Shown here: one piece after another, positions 49,201 through 55,731 of the stretch
How the letters are laid out: each line of letters opens with the position of its first letter
Position numbering within the stretch: position 1 is the stretch's first letter
Assembly: GCF_036588685.1 (NCBI RefSeq)
Contig: NC_086384.1
Coordinates: forward strand, 55,780,945-55,844,944
Length of the DNA: 64,000 bases
Direction: 5' to 3'
Source of the DNA: Mytilus trossulus
Lineage: Eukaryota > Mollusca > Bivalvia > Mytilida > Mytilidae
The notes under the pieces: model-generated
What the model was told of the DNA's origin: nothing
The model's database searches: none
What the model saw: only the letters and a program-made list of their open reading frames with translations
Program-made: the position numbers and the translations under genes

Positions 49201-50028
49201 AGCAATCCCAGTTTAACAATATTCAGTGAAATACTCAGTGCTTTTCAACTAAATCACCTTGCAACTGTATGTTTTATACATTTAAAACAAGTTTTACCTA
49301 CTGTGAATTCATTATTATTCGTTGGATACCAATTTTCGTGGGTAGAGCCTAACCACGAAATTAAATGTTTAACGAATAACAAATTTTCTATAGGCTTGTA
49401 TGCAAACTTCGTCAAAACCACGAAAATAAATATCCACGAACATGTAACTTTTCTTCAATCCACGAAAATTGGCACCCACCAAAATAAAGGAATCCACAGT
49501 ATATGATATAAATTTTTTTCAATGATAAAATGTTTTGTTAGTTTTCTTGCTTAAAATGTTATTCATTTGTCCTGTCCAGTATTGTGTATTCATATGGGTT
49601 TTGCTCATATTTGAAGGTAACCTCTATTGGCAAATGTTTACATCATTTGATCTATGGTGGAAAGCTTTTCTTGGTAATCTTACCACATTATCTTATTTCT
49701 AAACAAATATTAGAGATAGCAATAATTCATTAATATATATATATACCTCTATATATTTAATCACTGCAGAATTATAATCCACTGTTTTCCTGTGTACTGC
49801 TTTCCTCATCCGTTTACCGTCAAACATAACTACCTGCCCTGCAGCAGCTTGATTCGGGTCTTTACTTGGATCAACACCACCCGGTGGTTGTGGGGTGGCA
49901 TTCTGTTGTGGCTGTTGGTAACTAGGCGGCTTCTGCAGTTGTTGATGATTTGGCTTGGGTGGCATATATTGGTAATTGCTTGGTTGGAATGGTCTGCCCA
50001 TAGGCATAGTGGCAACACCACCCTCCAT
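24469..50028 (-). CDS. WDR33: WDR33, poly(A)-signal-recognition subunit of CPSF (mPSF), 16 coding exons
   Basis: WDR33 joins CPSF160, CPSF30 and FIP1 in the nucleus and contacts the AAUAAA of pre-mRNAs. Sixteen exons listed below join in phase to 3,225 nt, 1,074 residues plus stop. A Pro/Gln-rich N-terminus is followed by [18 protein letters not shown] (about 69-86); F69, K72, R73 and R75 line up with the human residues known to hold the U3-A6 pair, as does F179. Seven WD40 repeats occupy about 143-438, with blocks nearly identical to human such as [38 protein letters not shown] and GSNDHT. Then come the IPGLDW motif, a Met-Gly-rich region (exon 15) and an Arg/Asp/Asn-rich region ending in an RGG box (exon 16). 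Vertebrate WDR33 has a collagen-like Gly-Pro-Gln tail instead. The vertebrate linker helix (TNPQLLEQLKIERL) was not found. Confidence 0.95.
25203..26507. other. WDR33 intron 15
   Basis: AT-rich; I see no exon or named repeat apart from GGACAAACGGACTGACAGAT-type sequence near 26270, which matches the end of a dispersed mussel repeat. Confidence 0.45.
26508..27215 (-). CDS. WDR33: WDR33 coding exon 15, Asp/Arg-rich then Met-Gly repeats
   Basis: 708 nt, residues about 595-830. It opens with an Arg/Asp-rich stretch ([18 protein letters not shown]), an acidic helix ([20 protein letters not shown]), then more than twenty degenerate units of the type [20 protein letters not shown]. This is the positional counterpart of the vertebrate collagen-like region. 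Acceptor TATTTTCAG, donor CAAG|GTTTGT. The + strand His/Ser-rich ORF here is a shadow of the repeats. Confidence 0.92.
27700..28015. repeat. Dispersed repeat E (GTGACACCACCAAAATTYAAA), in WDR33 intron 14
   Basis: The phrases AAGTGACACCACCAAAATTT and CATAACATTTTGATAAGGCA recur in related form at 32215-32395, 37020-37145, 40255-40420, 44925-45060 and 48500-48650. All lie in WDR33 introns. Confidence 0.6.
28262..28396 (-). CDS. WDR33: WDR33 coding exon 14
   Basis: 135 nt, [20 protein letters not shown] ... RQGRNK, a low-conservation linker; supported by clean splice sites (TTCAATCAG, AAAG|GTATGT) and matching phase. Confidence 0.85.
28748..28972 (+). repeat. Dispersed repeat A, diverged copy in WDR33 intron 13
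   Basis: Reads AGCAACAAGTCTGGTGTCAC to GCATCTTTCGCCCCTCTTTT; the same order of motifs as 15103-15338. Confidence 0.6.
29232..29375 (+). repeat. Dispersed repeat B in WDR33 intron 13
   Basis: From GGGGCCCTTTATAGCTGATG to GAGTTGTCTCACCGGCAATC. Confidence 0.6.
29523..29729. mobile_element. MITE with TGTGGATTC ends, copy 1
   Basis: Starts TGTGGATTCATTTATTTTCG and ends CGAATAATAATGAATCCACA. TACTGTGG on the left and a nearby GTACAGTA on the right suggest a TA target. The internal motif AATTTCGTGGTT is repeated. Sister copies are at 44038-44233 and 49301-49499. Confidence 0.65.
30041..30229 (-). CDS. WDR33: WDR33 coding exon 13
   Basis: 189 nt. It contains the conserved IPGLDW motif and [18 protein letters not shown], matching human IPGLDW...KKVPYAKPIPAQFQQAW. 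Acceptor ATTTATAG, donor GATG|GTAAGG. Confidence 0.92.
30389..31340. mobile_element. 952-bp DNA transposon with CATACCTGTCAAC ends and 7-bp target duplication
   Basis: The ends CATACCTGTCAAC (30389-30401) and its inverted copy (31328-31340) are flanked by TTTTAAC at 30382-30388 and 31341-31347. It has no protein-coding capacity. It shares termini with the element at 47064-48281, and both sit in WDR33 introns. Confidence 0.75.
32011..32100 (-). CDS. WDR33: WDR33 coding exon 12
   Basis: 90 nt, [30 protein letters not shown], a Ser/Thr-rich spacer. Human is only loosely similar here. Acceptor TTTTGTAG, donor GAAG|GTTAGT. Confidence 0.88.
32215..32395 (+). repeat. Dispersed repeat E in WDR33 intron 11
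   Basis: AAAGTGACACCACCAAAGTT then TCATAACATTTGAGGAAAAC and GGGGGCATAAAA. Confidence 0.6.
32864..32958 (-). CDS. WDR33: WDR33 coding exon 11
   Basis: 95 nt, [20 protein letters not shown]..., matching human [19 protein letters not shown]; it closes the propeller. Acceptor TCTTTCAG, donor TTTG|GTTAGT. Confidence 0.93.
33185..33455 (+). repeat. Dispersed repeat B, longest copy, in WDR33 intron 10
   Basis: From CAAGTCAGGAGCCTGTAATT through GAAGGCCGTACAGTGACC to GTTGTCTCATTGGCAATCAT. Confidence 0.65.
33532..33642 (-). CDS. WDR33: WDR33 coding exon 10
   Basis: 111 nt, [38 protein letters not shown] repeat 7. Acceptor TGTTACAG, donor AAC|GTAAGT. Confidence 0.93.
33707..34219. mobile_element. Foldback element with 188-bp perfect inverted arms and 8-bp target duplication
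   Basis: Arms 33715-33902 and 34024-34211 are inverted copies, each starting CACAGGTACTTGAGGACAGG from the outside. The direct repeat ATTGAGAC bounds it at 33707-33714 and 34212-34219. The loop, 33903-34023, is 117 bp of duplicated host DNA plus ACAT. The 8-bp duplication is of hAT length. The same ORF appears on both strands because of the arms and is not a gene. It lies in WDR33 intron 9. Confidence 0.85.
33903..34019 (+). repeat. Loop of the foldback element, exact copy of host DNA
   Basis: 117 bp identical, in the same orientation, to 34247-34363, which begins 35 bp after the right arm ends (28 bp after the target duplication). It begins TGAATATACAAGTTGTCAGT and ends GCATTTTGTAATAT. Confidence 0.9.
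34247..34363 (+). repeat. Host source copy of the foldback loop
   Basis: Identical to 33903-34019. It continues beyond 34363 into sequence absent from the loop copy, so it is probably the original. Confidence 0.85.
34637..34788. mobile_element. MITE with CCCGTAGCCAG ends
   Basis: Ends CCCGTAGCCAGGAATTTCCA and CCCCTCTGGCTACGGG are inverted over 11 bp. The interior has an internal repeat (GGGGTTCGTTTGGAC, GGGGTTCGTCCGAAC). Confidence 0.6.
34987..35065 (-). CDS. WDR33: WDR33 coding exon 9
   Basis: 79 nt, [28 protein letters not shown] repeat 6. Acceptor TATTTCAG, donor CGG|GTAAGT. It is too short to appear as an ORF. Confidence 0.92.
35066..36564. other. WDR33 intron 8
   Basis: No exon or known repeat. 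Two related pieces (ATGCATTTTCATCATCCAAC at about 35770 and ATGCATTTTTGTCATCCAAC at about 36206) suggest an old tandem duplication of roughly 440 bp. Confidence 0.45.
36565..36719 (-). CDS. WDR33: WDR33 coding exon 8
   Basis: 155 nt, [35 protein letters not shown]..., WD repeat 5, very close to human. Acceptor TTTTTTAG, donor ACAG|GTACGG. Confidence 0.93.
37374..37500 (-). CDS. WDR33: WDR33 coding exon 7
   Basis: 127 nt, [37 protein letters not shown]..., WD repeat 4. Acceptor TTAACCAG, donor ATT|GTAAGT. The + strand ORF across it is a shadow. Confidence 0.93.
38025..38215. repeat. Tandem duplication, unit about 92 bp, in WDR33 intron 6
   Basis: Two adjacent copies, each with ACATCCAGTGGC, ATATTTC, AACATATTC, TATAATTAGGTTGCAAGAAG and AACTGGGTGG. 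Confidence 0.75.
39080..40110. repeat. Two tandem copies of a bivalve dispersed repeat, in WDR33 intron 6
   Basis: Copy one (about 39080-39600) and copy two (about 39630-40110) share ACTATAAAGGGCAAT, TGACTTATTTGTAG, TATTGCTGTTTACAGTTTAT, ATAATAATATTCAAG and CTAAATACTTTAGTTT-like phrases, with a period near 540 bp. Confidence 0.65.
40255..40420 (+). repeat. Dispersed repeat E in WDR33 intron 6
   Basis: AAAGGACAGAACTCAAGACC, ACATCACCCAAATTCAAAAT and TGGTGGTAATAAGCGTTGTG. Confidence 0.55.
40485..40582 (-). CDS. WDR33: WDR33 coding exon 6
   Basis: 98 nt. It completes Ser, then [25 protein letters not shown]..., WD repeat 3-4. Acceptor CCCTACAG, donor AGAG|GTATGT. Confidence 0.93.
43186..43456 (-). 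promoter_or_regulatory. WDR33: Cluster of AATAAA-GGC...GCCC units in WDR33 intron 5
   Basis: On the transcribed-sense strand of WDR33, AATAAA occurs at 43451-43456, 43413-43418, 43362-43367, 43304-43309, 43272-43277, 43248-43253 and 43186-43191, plus an overlapping one at 43309-43314. Each listed unit is immediately followed by GGC, and most by a short spacer and GCCC, for example AATAAAGGCGCAAGCCC, AATAAAGGCATTGCCC and AATAAAGGCGTAATGCCC. Each unit is a canonical poly(A) hexamer joined to a small hairpin. The function is inferred; an imperfect minisatellite is the alternative. Confidence 0.5.
43657..43864 (-). other. WDR33: Intron-5 read-through tail of WDR33
   Basis: If the exon 5 donor is not used, the frame continues for 69 codons and stops at 43657-43659. 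The tail has a hydrophobic stretch of about 17 residues ([17 protein letters not shown]) with an internal Arg and Glu, then more hydrophobic sequence. The product would be 303 residues with only the first WD repeats. Whether it is made is unknown. Confidence 0.4.
43865..44016 (-). CDS. WDR33: WDR33 coding exon 5
   Basis: 152 nt, residues 185-234, [20 protein letters not shown]... through [22 protein letters not shown] repeat 2 and the start of repeat 3. Donor ATCAG|GTGGGA is not a strong match to consensus; the frame stays open for 69 further codons into the intron. Confidence 0.93.
44038..44233. mobile_element. MITE with CTGTGGATTC ends, copy 2
   Basis: CTGTGGATTCATTTTTACTG and AATGAATCCACAG are inverted ends with TA on both sides. 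The interior has diverged from 29523-29729. Confidence 0.6.
45198..45293 (-). CDS. WDR33: WDR33 coding exon 4
   Basis: 96 nt, residues 153-184, [20 protein letters not shown] and the aromatic F179 in TFNFETIL. This is WD repeat 1. Acceptor ATTTCAG, donor CAA|GTAAGT. Confidence 0.93.
45820..45924 (-). CDS. WDR33: WDR33 coding exon 3
   Basis: 105 nt, residues 118-152, including [20 protein letters not shown], close to human [20 protein letters not shown]. Acceptor TTTTTCAG, donor GCT|GTAAGT. No long ORF marks this exon. Confidence 0.93.
46070..46520 (+). repeat. Dispersed repeat D (TATGCCCCACCTACGATAGT)
   Basis: It contains an internal duplication: AAAGTTTTTGGTCAAGGTAG and GTCCAATCAACTTGAAACTT each appear twice, about 170 bp apart. 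Related copies lie at about 62775-62930 and, reversed, at 37640-37890 and 44640-44850. Confidence 0.65.
47064..48281. mobile_element. 1.2-kb DNA transposon with CATACCTGCCAACTTT ends
   Basis: 16-bp perfect inverted ends, flanked by CTGAGG at 47058-47063 and 48282-48287. No coding capacity was recognised. It is in the same family as 30389-31340 by its termini, and lies in WDR33 intron 2. Confidence 0.75.
48808..48876 (-). CDS. WDR33: WDR33 coding exon 2
   Basis: 69 nt, residues 95-117, [20 protein letters not shown]..., matching human NRIWQRDQRDMRAIQPD. Acceptor TATTGTAG, donor GAT|GTAAGT. Confidence 0.93.
49301..49499. mobile_element. MITE with CTGTGAATTC ends, copy 3, in WDR33 intron 1
   Basis: CTGTGAATTCATTATTATTC at the left, GGAATCCACAG at the right, TA on each side. 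Internal CACGAAAATTGG and CCAATTTTCGTG motifs match the other copies. Confidence 0.7.
49747..50028 (-). CDS. WDR33: WDR33 coding exon 1
   Basis: Residues 1-94. The exon starts at 50069 (acceptor TAAATTTCAG), so 41 nt of 5' UTR precede the ATG and a non-coding exon lies further upstream. It encodes the Pro/Gln-rich leader and the RNA-contact segment [13 protein letters not shown]. Donor GAG|GTATAT, phase 0; reading on past the donor gives an accidental ORF tail. Confidence 0.93.
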
Positions 50029-50069
50029 CTTGGCTGTTGATTGTTAATCCCTCTAAGTCATTGTTAAAT

Positions 50070-52005
50070 CTGAAATTTATAGAAATAGTTTTTACCATTA
50101 TAATTTAATTAATTATTGATGCATCATATCAATTTTACTAATATGTCTATAAATAGAATTAATATTAATTTACATTAAAGATAATTTTCCCCTTCATAGT
50201 TTCCTGTTCATTGTGAGCCTAGCTCCATGTTAAAGGCTGTTCTTTGATCTATATGCTTTACTTATTTTACATTGATACTTTGGAATGAGTTGTCTCATTG
50301 GCACTCATACCACATCTTCCTATATCTATCAGCAGTCATTGATGTTCCAAATATCTTTAACAAAAGATTGAATTTCTTTAAATGCTGCTGTAAAATGCTA
50401 ACAGAATGAAGGATGGCTATTCCCCCTGGGTGCAACACACTGTTGATGGCTTGACAAAAGCCATATGATTTTTTTTTTATTGAAGTTCTACAGATTTGGT
50501 TGAGTCTAGTATGACATGCATGATTTAAGTTGAAAGACATATTTTTTTTATTTCACAATATCACATTATTTTAACTATTTGTGATTTGAAGATGCTTAAA
50601 ATTTGTACTTCAAATACCAGCAGATGAAATCATGAGATTTGAAATGTCATTTACTGATAATTGTAAAATGTCTTTGCACATCCATGTATGTGAATGACTA
50701 CTTTAACACACCCTAATAGAAGTGCTTTGAATAGATACATTTGTACACTGACAATCCAATGTTGAGCAAAAATAAAATAAATTGTTTGTTGTTGTCTACC
50801 TACCTAACCAAAAAAGCAGCCTACCCAGGAAAAAATATTACACACATGGTTTCAAATTATTTTTTCAAAGATTTGTGCATGCTCTTATATCATGTACTTC
50901 ATCTACATTTTTTTCATATGGTGGCCAAAAAATAAAGCCTTACCTACAAATGTTACAAAGAAAACCTTGGCAGATCTAGGGAGGAGGGGGAGGTCTGGGG
51001 GTTGGACCCCCCCTTTTTCTTTTTTTTTTTGCTGATCAATGCATTTGAATGGGGACATATAGCTGGAACACACATACCCCCCCCTTTTTTTTATCCTGGG
51101 TTGGGAACCCCCCCTTTTTAAAATGGCTGGATCCACCACTGGAAAATACAGAAAAATAAAAATGTGTTGTTGGTACATGTAGCTGCAGTAAGCAGTAATT
51201 TGAAACAACGCAAAAAAGTTTATATCTATATCTTTCAATTAATGTAAAGTTGTTTGTATAATCCATGCCCCCCTTTTTTTTTAATTTCACCAACTACCTC
51301 ATAATTATATACAATAGAACCGATATATAATTATATATTAATTAGGTTGTTAGTTTTCTTGACAGCCCTAATTTATATATTTGCATAAAATGTGAAATGC
51401 TTTAAATAAATTAAATAATTAAAAAAAAATGATAAATCACATTAGCTTGTTATTTGATTTAAATATAAAAAAAAATTATTGCTGGTCTAATGCATGATAC
51501 ATATACTTGACAATGCCCTAAGTTGCTCAACAAAACCACTCATCTATTTTTCCTCTTACCAATAAAATAAACTAAACAGCTGTGGTATGATTGCCAAATA
51601 AACAGATACATTTAAAAGTATAACTGTCAAAAGTCAAAATAAAAAACAGCAATTTTAAATTTACAGAAAAAACAATCCAAATAAAAACGATCTATATGTT
51701 TTCTCTTCATTTCTGTTAAATTATTGATCAAAAATTAAGATACAAATGTCCCCCCTTTTTTGTTTGGAATTTGTTTACCGCCTCACAAGATGATTATTTA
51801 GTGCCTATTATGAGATTTTAACTTTTTCATTTCAAATCTGTCGTTAAGTAATTGTTTTGCATTATCAGTATGTTATGAGTTTTTCCCCCTGTAAATAGCC
51901 GATCTGAACAGGGGGACTTTCAATATTTTTGAGGCAAGGGAGATAATTTATTTTTATATCGAACTTTTCAGTGCGTTAATCCTAAACAAGGCGCTGCTAC
52001 CAGAC
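50070..52005. other. WDR33: Presumed 5' UTR intron of WDR33
   Basis: It contains dispersed repeat B (50190-50332) and a low-complexity repeat with CCCCCC-TTTTTT blocks (50970-51130) ending GGCTGGATCCACC. No coding exon is visible. Confidence 0.4.
50190..50332 (+). repeat. Dispersed repeat B, diverged copy
   Basis: Ends GAGTTGTCTCATTGGCACTC ATACCACATC. Confidence 0.6.
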
Positions 52006-52180
52006 TTACAGTTGTGCCTATGGATATGAATGTGTTTGGTTTGCTTTATTATTTATTCAGGCAAAATGTTTATTGTCAAACAACAACAAAGATCTTCTAT
52101 AACATCGTTGTCTTCTTTTCGCACGTTTCATACAAATGGCGACCAATAGTATACGCCTGCGCACAATTTCGATCGAAATT
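52006..52180 (-). promoter_or_regulatory. WDR33: Candidate WDR33 first exon and promoter
   Basis: On the minus strand a strong donor, ACT|GTAAGTCT, lies at 52006. Upstream of it is a CpG-bearing stretch with an inverted CCAAT box (ATTGG), a YY1-like core (CAAATGGCGACC on the + strand) and TGCGCAGGCG, similar to an NRF1 site. Such short CpG-rich DNA is unusual in this AT-rich window. No transcript evidence is available. Confidence 0.35.
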
Positions 52181-52471
52181 TCAAATATATTTTTGCGAAG
52201 TGAAAATTAATGAAAAGATCAGAATTATAAACACATTGTAAACAATTTACAGTACGCATGCATGCATGTGTAAGGTTTATTATAGAGTCATTATAGTAGA
52301 AACAATCTTTTATTTAAAAACTTTATTTGAACTTTAACTTTCTACATTTTTGATAGAGTGGGGCACCGGGAACACAATTTCGCCGTTTTATGAACTCATG
52401 CTTGAACTCAGGGAAAAGTTTGAGTCAAAATCAAATATAAAAATTTCAGACCATATGTTCAAACGTTATCG

Positions 52472-52972
52472 ATGACAACACCTAAAGCCACTGATGATCC
52501 ATATTTACCATCACAACATCTAGTCAACATCAAGATGGAACAGAAGCAAGATACTTACCTTAAAGATTGGATATATTGGGTTGATGAACATCGCCACGTT
52601 CAATTGAGGTATTGGGACACAAAAATTTGTATGTCAATAGCAAAAATTAAGTTTAAATCAGAAGGTGATCTACAAAAAGCAATAAATCTAGGATTATTCA
52701 AGCTTGTTGATGGAAAGAAAGAAGTTTTTGTGGAAAGAAAGCGTGTCAATAAGATTACTCGTTGCTATAACTGTCATCGTTTTGGTCATAGCCAAGTCAA
52801 ATGTACACTTCCCAGAAGATGCTATAACTGTGGACAAGAGAATTGTACAGAGAAACATTGTATCAAAAGCTCTAAATGTCCAAATTGCTCAGGAAATCAT
52901 AAACCTTCATCATCAAAGTGTCCAAAATTTCTCCAATGTGTTAACGATAACAGAATTAATCAGTCAGACTAA
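52472..52972 (+). CDS. LINE ORF1, gag-like zinc-knuckle protein
   Basis: 166 residues, intact. Three cysteine clusters follow one another: CYNCHRFGHSQVKC (CX2CX4HX4C), CYNCGQENCTEKHC, and CPNCSGNHKPSSSKC. Proteins of this type coat the element RNA. The N-terminus is shorter than usual for the class, so the true start could lie upstream of the chosen ATG or have been lost. Confidence 0.8.
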   Translation: MTTPKATDDPYLPSQHLVNIKMEQKQDTYLKDWIYWVDEHRHVQLRYWDTKICMSIAKIKFKSEGDLQKAINLGLFKLVDGKKEVFVERKRVNKITRCYNCHRFGHSQVKCTLPRRCYNCGQENCTEKHCIKSSKCPNCSGNHKPSSSKCPKFLQCVNDNRINQSD

Positions 52973-52979
52973 GTACAAA

Positions 52980-53571
52980 ATGAAAATTCTCTTTATAAAC
53001 GCTCAGTCATTTAAAACTGCATTTGGATTACATGACATAGTAGAAAAATACAATATTGAGATACTATGTGTAAATGAAACTTTTGAAAAACCAAACTCGC
53101 CAATACATTTCAAAGACTGGAAAGTTTATTCTTCATCACGAAAAGACAAAACTGGAGGAGGATCTGCCATCTTCATCAAACCAACATTAAATTTTGTTAC
53201 TATAAGAAAGCCTGAATATGAACTTGATTCAATAGAAATGGTGTGTATAGAGGTAAAAGATAGATCAAATAAAACATTTAATATTTGGGTCCCATATGTT
53301 CCACCAGAAAAACCTAAATTAATGGAGGAACTTTGTAATGTTGTTAAAAAAGAAAAATTGAAAAATCTAATTTTATTAGGTGACTTAAACGCAAAAAGTA
53401 TGGAATGGAATAATCCTAAGGAAAATTCACATGGTAAACTATTGGAAAACTGTATGACAACTTCAAATTTAATATGTACAAATGATGGACAATATACTAG
53501 AAGAAATAGTTCAAGTGTAATTGACATAGTACTTGTCTCACAAAAAATATACAGTCTGTCTCAGACTGCAT
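52980..53571 (+). pseudogene. LINE ORF2 part 1, APE-type endonuclease
   Basis: It starts at ATG 52980, 8 bp after the ORF1 stop. It reads MKILFINAQSFKTAFGLHDI and contains the expected endonuclease blocks: NAQS, VNETF (Glu), LLGDLNAKSMEWN and SSVIDIVLVS. The frame breaks in the A6 run near 53552-53557; the missing SDH motif (QSDHIAVYLN) follows in another frame at about 53598, consistent with loss of one A. Confidence 0.85.
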
Positions 53572-54596
53572 AACCCTTACTCATGAAACTGTACAATCTG
53601 ACCATATTGCTGTATACTTAAACATCCAAAGTGAAGAAAATGTTGAAATAGAAGAAATGGAGGAAACCTGGAACTTAAAAAAAGCAGATTGGAAAAAATG
53701 GAAAGAATCAACAAAAGAAAAATTCCAACATTTTATATTTGATAGAGAGGAAAAGGTATGTACAAGATTTGTATAACAGATTTGAAAAGGAAATTATGGA
53801 ATGCATGGAAGAGTCAATTCCAAAAATTGAGAAAAAAAAAGTTCTTTGCTCATAGGCACCCGGTTTGGTGGGATGACGCCGTAAAAGATAGTAAAAAAAG
53901 CCTTAATCAAGCACAACGTAAATTCAAAGTTAAAAGTACTCCAAATAATTTTGAAAATCTTAAACAAGCAGAAATTAATTTCAACAAAGTAAAGGATTTG
54001 GCCCAAGAGGAATGGGGAAACAACCTAGCAGAAAAGCTATCAAAAGCATCTAATGTCAAGGACAAATGGAGTGTATTTAGAAAAATGACAAAGAAGCAAA
54101 ATAATAACATGGTACTTCCTTTTGTTGACGGAAATGGAAATGTAACTTTTAAAGAAGAAGAGAAATGTCAACAACTAGAAACAACTTTCTTCAAGGGAAA
54201 ACACTTAAATCCCATTTCCTTTGATGCAGAATTTTATACAGAAATTATGGACAAATATCATTCAATCTCAGAGGATAAAGAACAACATTTAGAAGATAAC
54301 AATGATATTGATATTAACTTTGCCATAGAACAAGATGAGCGGGCTGGTGCAGTTTACAGACTAAAAAATGAAACTTGTCCAGGACCTGATAATTACTTTT
54401 CATTATTATTTATTAATGGGGATGATAATCTGTATAGCACTTTATTATATATAATGAACAAATCATGGGATGAAGGTTCCTTACCAAAATCATGGAAACA
54501 AGCAAATGTCAAGTTCATCAAAAAAATTGGTAAACCAAACTACAATAATCCCTCATCATATCGTCCAATTAGCTTAACAAGCATATATATATACTA
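53558..54596 (+). pseudogene. LINE ORF2 part 2, linker and first reverse transcriptase blocks
   Basis: After the SDH motif the open frame moves again near 53750-53790 and continues as LKRKLWNAWKSQFQKLRKKK..., with VWWDDAV, the RT block KNETCPGPDNY, and SYRPISLTS. A stop follows in a TATATATATA run at about 54585-54595, where the number of TA units has changed. Confidence 0.8.
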
Positions 54597-55484
54597 GGTA
54601 AACTAATGGAGAGAATAGTAACATCAAGGTTAGAAGGTTATGTAGAGTCAAAATTTATATTAGATAAAGAACAAGAAGGTTTTCGACATTTCCGCTCCAC
54701 CGACAATGCTTTATTAACATTTGTTCAAAACATCTTTAATGGATTTAATAAAGATGAAAGTACTATCGCATTAATGATTGACCTTGAAAAAGCCTATGAT
54801 AGTATTTGGAGAGAAGGACTTTTAACAAAACTACATGGATATGGAATAAAAGGTAAAATCTGGATGTGGATAGAAAATGTTTTAAAAGATAGAGAAGCAA
54901 GATGTAATATAAACAAGCATCAGGGACAATGGTTTAAAACTCAAATTGGGCTTCCACAAGGATCAGTAATATCCCCCTTACTTTTCAACATCTTTATTAT
55001 TGATATTTTTGCCAAAATTTCCTCTAACAAATGTAAATTTGCTGATGATGGGACAATCTGGAAAACAGGCAAAGACAAACATGAACTAGTAAAGGAGTTA
55101 CAAAAAGATATTAACTCTATCCATGAATGGTCAACAAAATGGAGAATAAACCTTAGTATAGAAAAAACAGAATTTTGTGTATTTTCCAGAAATGGTATGA
55201 CAAAAGAAAACATCAAGATAATGTTACAAGGAAAGGAATTAAAATACAATCCAAACCCCAAAATTTTGGGCCTTACTTTAGATGAAAAATGTAATTTCAA
55301 CAAACACATAGACACTGTTGAGCAAAAAGCACAAAAATCCTTAGGGATAATCAGAAACATCAAAGGAATAGCAAAGGTATCTACAAAAATTTTAATACAA
55401 ATATATCAAAGTATAGTGCTATCTACAATGTTATATGCTAGCAGTGTATGGCAAATCAACAACAACATGCACCCATATAAATAA
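54597..55484 (+). pseudogene. LINE ORF2 part 3, reverse transcriptase core
   Basis: Continues LGKLMERIVTSRLEGYVESK with RT motifs in order: EQEGFRHFRSTDNALL, MIDLEKAYDSIWR, GLPQGSVISPLLFNIFI, and the catalytic FADDG. It ends in a stop shortly after SSVWQINNN; the normal continuation (NKLNAIQRKGLALCL) is one frame away. Confidence 0.85.
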
Positions 55485-55731
55485 ATTAAATGCTATTCAA
55501 AGAAAAGGACTAGCCTTATGTCTCAACCAACCAACAACAGCTAGTATAGAAGCCTTAGAAGTAGTAGCAGGAATACTACCACTGGACCTCAAAAGAGAAG
55601 AAGCCGGTATCAGACAAATTGCAAAAATAAAATCAAATAAAATCACTATCCCTATTAAACAAATTTTTGAAGATTGGAAAAATATAAATGAACCTGAAAA
55701 AATAATCTCACCAATTGGAAGAATATTATAA
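55476..55731 (+). pseudogene. LINE ORF2 part 4, thumb region
   Basis: INKLNAIQRKGLALCLNQPT..., typical of the region between RT and RNase H. It closes with TAA at 55729-55731, directly followed in the same frame by CAG GCT GAA; a CAA-to-TAA change would explain the stop. Confidence 0.8.

Noticed and set aside
52014-52241. 75-residue plus-strand ORF near the candidate promoter
   Set aside because: No homology; it overlaps the CpG-bearing stretch proposed as the WDR33 first exon on the other strand.
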